Source of the DNA: an uncultured Alphaproteobacteria bacterium
GTDB lineage: Bacteria > Pseudomonadota > Alphaproteobacteria > Rickettsiales > UBA1997
Length of the DNA stretch: 12,057 nt
Direction of reading: 5' to 3'
NCBI GenBank assembly: GCA_903849835.1
Contig: CAINKA010000012.1
Location: 1-12,057 of the forward strand
The notes below the pieces were generated by a model, which was given only the letters and a program-made list of their open reading frames with translations, had not been told where the DNA came from and made no database searches. This document shows positions 6,442 to 12,004 of the stretch, piece by piece (positions within the stretch are counted from its first letter, which is position 1; each line of letters begins with the position of its first letter). The position numbers were made by a program, and so were the translations under genes.

Positions 6442-6795
6442 ATGTTCACCCAATTCCGTCCCGACTTAAAATCCAAAGCCCAAGCTCTCAGAAAAAATAT
6501 GACCGAACCAGAAAAAAAGCTCTGGTTCCAATATTTGCGCAGTGCGCCGGAAAAATTTTTAAGACAAAAACCAATCGGGAATTACATCGTCGATTTTTAC
6601 TGCTCGGCGAAAAAGTTGGTGATTGAGCTGGATGGCGACAGTCATTTTTTGAGCGAAGAGGCGATGAAGAAGGATCGGGAGAGGGAGGAATTTTTAATAA
6701 AAAAACATTCTTTGAGGGTTTTGAGGTTTTTGAATTCGGAGGTGTTGGGGAATTTTGTTGAGGTTTGTGATGAGATTGAGAGGAGTTTGAAATAG
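6442..6795 (+). CDS. DUF559 (Vsr-like) endonuclease-domain protein
   Basis: Encodes 117 residues, normal for this compact PD-(D/E)XK nuclease family related to very-short-patch-repair (Vsr) endonucleases. It opens with the family signature ALRKNMTEPEKKLWFQYLRS, then FLRQKPIGNYIVDFYC with the conserved D51, then LVIELDGDSH with E62, D64 and H68, and ends with RVLRFLNSEVLGN. The D...ExD pattern is the expected metal-binding core, so the enzyme looks intact. An in-frame TAA at 6430-6432 blocks any longer start; no Shine-Dalgarno sequence is seen. The gene lies between the left half (6351-6411) and inverted right half (6805-6914) of a palindromic element, exactly where other units carry a spacer of about 40 bp. 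It may be cargo or the enzyme that moves or maintains the elements. The substrate of DUF559 proteins is not known to me. Confidence 0.88.
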   Translation: MFTQFRPDLKSKAQALRKNMTEPEKKLWFQYLRSAPEKFLRQKPIGNYIVDFYCSAKKLVIELDGDSHFLSEEAMKKDREREEFLIKKHSLRVLRFLNSEVLGNFVEVCDEIERSLK

Positions 6796-6804
6796 AGGTT
6801 GTGA

Positions 6805-6914
6805 CGAGAAAATCACCAGTCATCGCTGTCGCGATGCCACCCTCTTTTTACTCACAAATTTTTTTATTTTTTTGAGTGAGTTGCAATCGCTGAAGCGATT
6901 GTCAAAGAGGGTTT
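6805..6914 (-). repeat. Palindromic element, unit 2, right half with insertion
   Basis: Read on the minus strand this half has AAACCCTCTTTG, then CATCGC-GACA-GCGATG, then GGTGATTTTCTCGTC. That inner end matches the left halves (GATTTTCTCGTC) better than the other right halves do. The loop of hairpin 1 is split by about 53 bp (6850-6902). The linker GCTCGATGG (6915-6923) leads into unit 3. Confidence 0.8.
6850..6902. repeat. Nested palindromic insertion inside a hairpin loop
   Basis: Other right halves read CCCTCTTTTTCAAAGAGGG without a break. Here about 53 bp separates CCCTCTTTTT from CAAAGAGGG. The insert has two inverted repeats of its own: ACTCAC (6850-6855) with GTGAGT (6876-6881) around an A/T run, and CAATCGC-TGAA-GCGATTG (6884-6901). 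The second stem resembles the CATCGC/GCGATG stem of the host element, so it may be a fragment of a related unit. Confidence 0.7.
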
Positions 6915-6923
6915 GCTCGATGG

Positions 6924-7070
6924 TAAACCTCCTTTGAAAAAGGAGGTGGCGCGTAGCGCCGGAGGATTTCCTCGTCGCGAGCTCAGTTTCCATTTTTAGC
7001 ATTTCCCCCACCTCCCGCAAATCACCCGTCATCGCTGTCGCGATGCCACCCTCTTTTTCAAAGAGGGTTT
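6924..7070. repeat. Palindromic element, unit 3 (complete)
   Basis: Left half 6924-6981 with hairpins ACCTCCTTT/AAAGGAGGT and GGCGC-GTA-GCGCC; right half 7019-7070 with CATCGC-TGTC-GCGATG and CCCTCTTT/AAAGAGGG. The spacer nearly matches unit 1 (CTCAGTTTCCATTTTTAGCA), so units 1 and 3 are recent relatives. It ends 6 bp before the stop codon of the helicase gene. Confidence 0.9.
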
Positions 7071-7076
7071 AAAACA

Positions 7077-9278
7077 CTACGCCGCGGTCACAAAATCTTT
7101 CATTACTGTCTTCGTTCCAGTTTTTTCGAATTGAATTTCCAATTTATTCCCATCCGCATTCACAACTTTTCCGTAGCCAAATTTTTGGTGGAAGACTCGC
7201 TTGCCAGACATTGAATCCACTAGCTTCGGCTCGATTTTCTTCACAGCGTAATTAGAAGAAAAATTCCGCTCCGCCGGTTTCGTTGCAAAATTATTTTTCT
7301 GATAATTTCCAAAATTATTCGCCTCGAAATTATTTTTATTTGCAGCGCCTTTCTGTCCGCCGAATAAATATTCCGAACCAAAAAAAACTTCCTCCGCCTC
7401 AACTTCTCCGCTCGGCAATTCCTTCAAGAACCTAGACGGCATCTGCATTTGGACGTCGCCGAAAATGTAGCGGCTTTTGGCGTGGGACAGGACTAATTCT
7501 TTTTTGGCGCGAGTGATTGCGACGTACATCAAACGCCTTTCTTCTTCCAAACCATTACGTTCGTCGAGCGATTTTCCGCTCGGAAAAATTCCGTCTTCGA
7601 GACCGGGAACGAAAACTAGATCAAATTCCAAACCCTTGGCGGCGTGCACGGTCATTACGCTCACGGCATCTTGCATATTTTTTTCGTCGCGCGCTTCGAC
7701 CAAAGAAACATATTCTAAAAACTCGGTGATGTTAGAAAAATCGGCGAGGCTGTTGATAAATTCTTCGATATTTTCGAGGCGACCTTGCGACTCCAAAGTG
7801 TTTTCGCTTTTCCACATTGAAATGTAGCCGACCTCGGTGAGCACTGATCTGGCAAGCTCCGACAAATTTTCACTGCTGATTTTGGCGTTAAATTTTTCGA
7901 TCAAATCTGTCAGATATTTTAACGCGTCGCGCGATTTTCCCTTCAAAGAATTTTCCTCGAGAGATTTTTTTATCGCGGCGAAAAAAGAAATTCCGTTCAC
8001 TTTTGATTTCTCGTAGAGGCTTGAAATTGCTGCGTCGCCCGCCCCTCGCTTCGGCACGTTGATGATGCGATTGAGCGCTAAATCGTCGAAAGGATTGGCG
8101 CAAATTCGCAAGTAAGCGATGGCGTCGCGCACTTCCATGCGCTCGTAAAATTTCATGCCGCCGATGACTTTGTAGGCGATGGAATTTTGGATGAAGGCTT
8201 CTTCGAACGAACGCGTTTGGTAACCTGCGCGCACTAAAATTGCGATTTGTGTGGGATGAAATTTTTTGCTGGTGATGGCGTTTTTGATCATGCCGGCAAT
8301 GGTTGCAGACTCCATGCGGTCATCGAGAAAAGATAAAATTTTTACCTTCTCGCCAGCGCCTGCATCGGTCCAAAGTTTTTTGCCGTGGCGTTCTTTATTG
8401 TTGGAAATCACTGCATCTGCCGCGGATAAAATTCGTGAAGTTGAGCGGTAATTTTGTTCGAGGCGAATCACTTTCGCGCCAGCAAAATCTTTTTCGAAAC
8501 GCAAAATGTTAGCGATGTTGGCGCCGCGCCAGCTGTAGATCGACTGGTCATCATCACCAACACAGCAAATATTTTTATGCATCGCGGCGAGGTGGAGAAG
8601 CCACTGATATTGCGCGTTGTTGGTGTCCTGATATTCGTCGACGAGGATGTAGTGAAATTTATTTTGGTAGATTGAAAGCGCGTCTGGCGCGGTTTTGAAG
8701 ATGGTAAGGTTGTGGGTGAGGAGATCGCCGAAGTCGGCAGCGTTCATTGATTTCAAGCGGAATTGGTAGGTTTCAAAAACTTCTTTGAGCTTAGGTAGGC
8801 CAAGGTCAGAGAGGTTGGCATCAGGGCTCGCCACCTTGTCTTTCAAGCGCGAAATTTTATTGAGATAAACCTTCGCCGGAAATTGTTTAGTATCGATGTT
8901 GAAGTCGCCGAGAATTTGTTTGAGCAAACGCGTTTGATCGTCGTCGTCGATGATCGTGAAATCATTGCGCAAGCCTACCACTTCAGGATGCCGCCGCAAA
9001 ATTCGCGCCGCAATCGAGTGAAAAGTTCCGACCCAAATATTGTTGACGGCGTCGCCAATCACCTCACCAATTCTTTTTTTCATCTCCGCTGCAGCCTTGT
9101 TGGTGAAGGTTACGGCAAGGATTTGGTAGGGCGATGCGAGGCCGGAATTTATGATGTGGATGATGCGAGAGGTGAGCACGCGCGTTTTTCCTGTTCCAGC
9201 TCCAGCAAGGACTAGCAAGGGGCCGGAGGTGTTTTGGATGGCTTGGGTTTGGGGGGGATTGAGGATTTGTTGGGACAT
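7077..9278 (-). CDS. uvrD: UvrD/PcrA-type superfamily 1 DNA helicase
   Basis: Encodes 733 residues, full length for a UvrD/PcrA/Rep 3'-5' helicase acting in nucleotide excision repair, mismatch repair and removal of blocking complexes at replication forks. Motifs in order: the Q-motif region LNPPQTQAI (6-14), Walker A AGAGTGKT (25-32), Ia VTFTNKAAAEMKKRI (56-70), Ib VGTFHSIAARILRRH (83-97), II LVDEYQDTNNAQ (212-223), III CCVGDDDQSIYSWRGAN (238-254), IV RLEQNYRST (272-280), V VMTVHAAKGLEFDLVF, and VI EEERRLMYVAITRAKKEL. The C-terminal segment (KRVFHQKFGYGKVVNADG) is the UvrD-type tail domain linked to RNA polymerase contact in PcrA. The start at 9278 gives the standard N-terminus. Palindromic elements lie 14 bp upstream and 6 bp downstream. 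The choice between uvrD and pcrA as a symbol is conventional. Confidence 0.96.
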   Translation of the reverse strand: MSQQILNPPQTQAIQNTSGPLLVLAGAGTGKTRVLTSRIIHIINSGLASPYQILAVTFTNKAAAEMKKRIGEVIGDAVNNIWVGTFHSIAARILRRHPEVVGLRNDFTIIDDDDQTRLLKQILGDFNIDTKQFPAKVYLNKISRLKDKVASPDANLSDLGLPKLKEVFETYQFRLKSMNAADFGDLLTHNLTIFKTAPDALSIYQNKFHYILVDEYQDTNNAQYQWLLHLAAMHKNICCVGDDDQSIYSWRGANIANILRFEKDFAGAKVIRLEQNYRSTSRILSAADAVISNNKERHGKKLWTDAGAGEKVKILSFLDDRMESATIAGMIKNAITSKKFHPTQIAILVRAGYQTRSFEEAFIQNSIAYKVIGGMKFYERMEVRDAIAYLRICANPFDDLALNRIINVPKRGAGDAAISSLYEKSKVNGISFFAAIKKSLEENSLKGKSRDALKYLTDLIEKFNAKISSENLSELARSVLTEVGYISMWKSENTLESQGRLENIEEFINSLADFSNITEFLEYVSLVEARDEKNMQDAVSVMTVHAAKGLEFDLVFVPGLEDGIFPSGKSLDERNGLEEERRLMYVAITRAKKELVLSHAKSRYIFGDVQMQMPSRFLKELPSGEVEAEEVFFGSEYLFGGQKGAANKNNFEANNFGNYQKNNFATKPAERNFSSNYAVKKIEPKLVDSMSGKRVFHQKFGYGKVVNADGNKLEIQFEKTGTKTVMKDFVTAA

Positions 9279-9291
9279 TTTTTTTGTTTTT

Positions 9292-9448
9292 TAAACCTCC
9301 TTTGAAAAAGGAGGTGGCCTCGCCGAAAGACGAGGTCGGAGGATTTTCTCGTCGCGAGTGCGGAGTTTATTTTTCAACATCCCTCCCGTCTCACGCAAAT
9401 CACCCGTCATCGCTAACGCGATGCCACCCTCTTTTTCAAAGAGGGTTT
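9292..9448. repeat. Palindromic element, unit 4 (complete)
   Basis: Left half 9292-9358 with hairpin 1 (loop GAA) and hairpin 2 CCTCG...CGAGG (9318-9335), whose 8-nt loop contains GAAA. The spacer differs from units 1 and 3 (TGCGGAGTTTATTTTTCAAC). Right half 9397-9448 with CATCGC-TAAC-GCGATG. The linker GCTCGATGG (9449-9457) leads directly to the truncated unit 5. The unit occupies the region just upstream of the helicase start codon, so it could affect its expression. Confidence 0.9.
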
Positions 9449-9457
9449 GCTCGATGG

Positions 9458-9524
9458 TAAACCTCCTTTGCAAAAGGAGGTGGCGCGTAGCGCCGGAGGA
9501 TTTTCTCGTCGCGAGCTCAGTTTC
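9458..9524 (+). repeat. Palindromic element, unit 5 (left half only)
   Basis: TAAACCTCCTTTGCAAAAGG with hairpin 2 GGCGC-GTA-GCGCC, then GGAGGATTTTCTCGTCGCGAG and the first bases of the unit 1/3-type spacer (CTCAGTTTCC). The sequence then departs from the family and an unrelated hairpin pair begins at 9532. No right half is present, so the copy was truncated, perhaps by arrival of the second repeat. Confidence 0.85.
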
Positions 9525-9531
9525 CTCGCGC

Positions 9532-9617
9532 AAGACGGGGTTTGCAACCCCGTCTTCACGTTCATTTCTGTTTTTAGTTTGAACTGAACATGTGGACGGG
9601 GTTACAAACCCCGTCCA
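9532..9617. repeat. REPIN-like pair of GC-rich hairpins
   Basis: Hairpin A (9532-9556): AAGACGGGGTT-TGC-AACCCCGTCTT, an 11-bp stem. Hairpin B (9593-9617): TGGACGGGGTT-ACA-AACCCCGTCCA, also 11 bp. Read on the minus strand, B becomes GGACGGGGTTTGTAACCCCG, so A and B are inverted copies. The stretch between them also has partial inverted symmetry (CACGTTCA against TGAACATGTG). This is the REPIN layout: two REP hairpins in opposite orientation. It differs from the CCTCC/GGAGG family. It lies between the carbonic-anhydrase-like gene and the helicase and has no T-run, so an ordinary terminator is less likely. REP families are often moved by RAYT transposases; none is encoded here. Confidence 0.75.
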
Positions 9618-9633
9618 GCTCTAGAGAAGTAAA

Positions 9634-10332
9634 TTAATATTTTTCCGGATGAAATTCCTGCACCGATCTCGCATTCATTTTCACAAAAATCGCTGACTGA
9701 ATAATCTGATTCATCTGCTCTTTCGAAATCTCCAGCGGCGTTTTCATCACATACCACTTCACCCCTTCCTTGCAGGGAGGAGTAGTGTTGGAGCCGTCAT
9801 AAAAAAAAGTTTGATCGTTGGATTTTACAATTTTTGACAAATCAAATTTCCCTTCATTTTCTTTCGAAACCAGCAAAGAAATTAATTTTTTAAATTCAGA
9901 ATTTTCTTTCCCGACCTCCAAAAAAATCGCCACAACCAACCATTGTTCGTCTTCGCTTTTGTGGTAAATTTGTAACTCGAGTGAATGAGGCTTGCCGCTA
10001 ATCAAATGCTCGCTCGGATGATGAAAAACTAGCGAGCGCAAATTATATTTTTTCTTGCCGCGCAACAAAAAATTCGGCGTGTCGAAATTGATGTTGAGCG
10101 CATAATTTTTTTTCTCTTTTTCGACGTCAGAAAGTGAGTAAGAAAATTTTAAATCACTCTCCAGAAATTTTTCTTTGATGTCGATTGGCGATTGATTGTA
10201 GCCGATTTTACAAAATTTAAATTTCTCATCAAGCTCGCTCCAGCGTTCTGCTCCAGTGCTTCCGGAATATGTCCAGCTTCTAGCGCAAGCCGAAATTACG
10301 ATCAGAAAAAAAATCGCTAAAATTTTTTTCAT
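9634..10332 (-). CDS. Alpha-carbonic-anhydrase-like lipoprotein, zinc site degenerate
   Basis: Encodes 232 residues from the ATG at 10332. That start gives a clean lipoprotein signal peptide (MKKILAIFFLIVISAC, lipid on C16); the open frame continues 15 codons upstream but would bury it. The body has the alpha-carbonic-anhydrase plan: WTYSG...ERWSEL, C41 and QSPIDI (47-52), PSEH (106-109), DGSNTTPPC (179-187), VKWYVM. C41 and C187 match the disulfide of bacterial enzymes. The zinc site is altered: the family pattern F-H-F-H-x-PSEH reads L-V102-F-H104-H-PSEH, and E-x-H-L-V-H reads E119-L-Q121-I-Y-H. Two of three zinc histidines (equivalents of His94 and His119) are thus valine and glutamine. 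Normal CO2 hydration is doubtful; a binding role like that of animal carbonic-anhydrase-related proteins is possible. It lies 8 bp after a small candidate gene. Confidence 0.88.
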   Translation of the reverse strand: MKKILAIFFLIVISACARSWTYSGSTGAERWSELDEKFKFCKIGYNQSPIDIKEKFLESDLKFSYSLSDVEKEKKNYALNINFDTPNFLLRGKKKYNLRSLVFHHPSEHLISGKPHSLELQIYHKSEDEQWLVVAIFLEVGKENSEFKKLISLLVSKENEGKFDLSKIVKSNDQTFFYDGSNTTPPCKEGVKWYVMKTPLEISKEQMNQIIQSAIFVKMNARSVQEFHPEKY

Positions 10333-10340
10333 AAAAATTT

Positions 10341-10427
10341 TTAAAAAATTATGATGAAAGATTTGATGATGCTGCAATTGGAAAGAAGCAGCAAAAGAGT
10401 CGCGAGTGTGATTAATTTTATTTTCAT
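10341..10427 (-). CDS. Candidate 28-residue lipoprotein
   Basis: An open frame of 28 codons begins at the ATG 10425-10427 and ends with TAA at 10341-10343. The product starts MKIKLITLATLLLLLSNC and ends IIKSFIIIF. It has a basic start, a leucine-rich core and a cysteine after LLSN, close to a lipobox although asparagine at -1 is not ideal. Very small lipoproteins of this shape (entericidin-like) are common and often missed. It ends 8 bp before the carbonic-anhydrase-like start on the same strand, suggesting one operon of two envelope lipoproteins. No clear Shine-Dalgarno sequence is seen. It could also be a chance frame or a duplicated signal-peptide remnant. Confidence 0.45.
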   Translation of the reverse strand: MKIKLITLATLLLLLSNCSIIKSFIIIF

Positions 10428-10457
10428 TTTTTTAAAGTGATTGCGACCAGTTTTCGG

Positions 10458-10612
10458 TAAACCTCCTTTGAAAAAGGAGGTGGCCTCGCGAAAGCGAGGT
10501 CGGAGGATTTTCTCGTCGCGAGTGCGGAGTTTTATTTTTTAGATTTCCCTCGTCTCCCGCAAATCACCCGTCATCGCTTTCGCGATGCCTCCCTCTTTTT
10601 CAAAGAGGGTTT
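10458..10612. repeat. Palindromic element, unit 6 (complete)
   Basis: Left half 10458-10522 with hairpin 1 and hairpin 2 CCTCGC-GAAA-GCGAGG (10484-10499), a GNRA-type loop. The spacer resembles unit 4 (TGCGGAGTTTTATTTTTTAG). Right half 10561-10612 with CATCGC-TTTC-GCGATG, whose minus-strand loop is GAAA. The outer end of the right half supplies the last codons and the TGA stop of trmFO. Confidence 0.9.
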
Positions 10613-11958
10613 CTCCACAAACTCAACTCCGCCAAAGCCCGCTGCGAGTAAGCCGCCTTACGATCAGCTTTTTTTATTTTTTCTTCAAGCGGCATGAACA
10701 AACCGAAATTCACATTCATCGGCTGAAAATTTATTCCTTCGTGGCCGCAAGTAATGTGCTGCAAAAGCGCGCCAATTGCGGTTTTAGAGCTTGGAGAAAA
10801 TTTCGTTTCCGTCGCGCAAAAAATTCCAGCAAGCAATCCCATCGCCGCTGATTCGACGTAACCTTCAACTCCCGTCACTTGTCCGGCGAAGCGAATATTC
10901 GGAAATTTTTTGCAACGCAAAAATTCGTCGAGCAATTTCGGCGAGTTAATAAATGTGTTGCGATGAATGCCGCCGAGCCGCGCGAATTCTGCCTTCGCCA
11001 GTCCCGGAATTTTTCTGAAAATTTTTTCCTGCTCGCCATATTTTAATTTTGTTTGGAAGCCGACGATGTTGTAAATCGTGCCGAGCTTGTTGTCCTGCCG
11101 CAGCTGGACGATGGCGTAAGCCTTCTCGGGACGATCTTGCAACTTCACGCCTTCCGCCGATTTCGGAAAATGCGGATTGGTCAAACCCACGGGCTTCATC
11201 GGCCCGTAGCGCAAAACATCTTCGCCGCGCTGCGCCATCACTTCGATCGGCAGGCAGCCATCGAAATAAGGCGTGTCTTTTTCCCACTCTTTGAATTCGG
11301 TTTTTTCGGCGGTTTGCAGATCATTTACGAATTCCAAATATTGTGATTTGTTGAGCGGGCAATTGATGTAGTCACTGCCATCACCCCCAGCGGAACTAAT
11401 TTTGTCGTAGCGCGACTGAAACCACGCGATGTTGAAGTCGATCGAATCCTTAAAAATTATCGGCGCGATGGCGTCGAAGAAAGCGAGATGCTCCTCGCCA
11501 CTGTGGTACAAAATTGATTTGCTGAGCGCGTCGGAAGTGAGTGGGCCAGTGGCGACGATCCACTGTTCATCGCTGTTCACGGGCAATTCAGAAATTTCTC
11601 GCCGCGAGATTTTTACTTTTTTTGTTTGTAAAAGTTCTTGTTCGATGAATTTCGAAAACCCCTCGCGATCCACCGCCAACGCCGATCCCGCCGGAATTTT
11701 ATTCGCATCCGCTGCGCGCATCACCAAAGAATTTAATTGCCGCATCTCCTCGTGAAGCAAGCCAATCGCAGTTGTAACGTCATCAGAACGCAAAGAATTC
11801 GAGCAAACCAACTCCGCAAAATCAGCAGTGCGGTGCGCAAAAGTTTTCCGCGATTCGTTTCGCATTTCAAAAAGCTCGACTTCGATTCCGCGCGAAGCGA
11901 GTTGCCATGCAGCTTCGCAGCCCGCGAGTCCGGCACCGATTATGTTTATTTTTTTCAT
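10600..11958 (-). CDS. trmFO: tRNA (uracil-54-C5) methyltransferase, folate/FAD-dependent
   Basis: Encodes 452 residues, typical for TrmFO, which uses methylene-tetrahydrofolate and FADH2 to make ribothymidine at position 54 of tRNA. Seen: the FAD Rossmann motif GAGLAGCEAAW (8-18), CSNSLRSDD with C52, GLLHEEMRQL, PAGSALAVDREGFS, NCPLNKSQY with C200 (C52 and C200 probably match the two functional cysteines of the Bacillus subtilis enzyme), FDGCLPIEVMAQRGEDVLRYG, ARLGGIHRNTFINSP, FAGQVTGVEGYVESAAMGLL and FQPMNVNFGLF. The start is the ATG at 11956-11958; the open frame runs 30 codons further upstream, but that part is translated from the contig-end repeat and sequencing adapter. The last codons, ending RNPL, and the TGA lie in palindromic unit 6, so the native C-terminus may have been replaced. 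No Shine-Dalgarno sequence is seen. Confidence 0.96.
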   Translation of the reverse strand: MKKINIIGAGLAGCEAAWQLASRGIEVELFEMRNESRKTFAHRTADFAELVCSNSLRSDDVTTAIGLLHEEMRQLNSLVMRAADANKIPAGSALAVDREGFSKFIEQELLQTKKVKISRREISELPVNSDEQWIVATGPLTSDALSKSILYHSGEEHLAFFDAIAPIIFKDSIDFNIAWFQSRYDKISSAGGDGSDYINCPLNKSQYLEFVNDLQTAEKTEFKEWEKDTPYFDGCLPIEVMAQRGEDVLRYGPMKPVGLTNPHFPKSAEGVKLQDRPEKAYAIVQLRQDNKLGTIYNIVGFQTKLKYGEQEKIFRKIPGLAKAEFARLGGIHRNTFINSPKLLDEFLRCKKFPNIRFAGQVTGVEGYVESAAMGLLAGIFCATETKFSPSSKTAIGALLQHITCGHEGINFQPMNVNFGLFMPLEEKIKKADRKAAYSQRALAELSLWRNPL

Positions 11959-11987
11959 TTTAGAGGTTTTTAGAAGCAAAAATTTTG

Positions 11988-12004
11988 CAATGTCATGCTG
12001 AGCC
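11988..12004. repeat. 17-bp repeat at right contig end
   Basis: CAATGTCATGCTGAGCC is the exact reverse complement of 4-20 and is the last biological sequence before the adapter. A short palindrome, GCAAAAATTTTGC, overlaps its inner edge at 11976-11988. As at the left end, this probably marks a dispersed repeat at which assembly stopped. Confidence 0.7.

Noticed and set aside
6194..7070. CRISPR array
   Set aside because: The repeats are about 150-bp composite palindromes of unequal spacing, with no short regular repeat-spacer pattern and no cas genes.
9291..9533. Open frames within the palindromic elements (peptides such as ELATRKSSGATRHLL)
   Set aside because: They are translations of the repeat, recur in every copy and break at variable hairpins; not real genes.
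9532..9617. Pair of ordinary Rho-independent terminators
   Set aside because: The stems are strong but neither is followed by a T-run on either strand; the inverted-pair layout fits a REPIN better.
10333..10377. Fifteen-codon extension of the carbonic-anhydrase-like gene
   Set aside because: The histidine-rich extension would bury a clean lipoprotein signal peptide starting at 10332.
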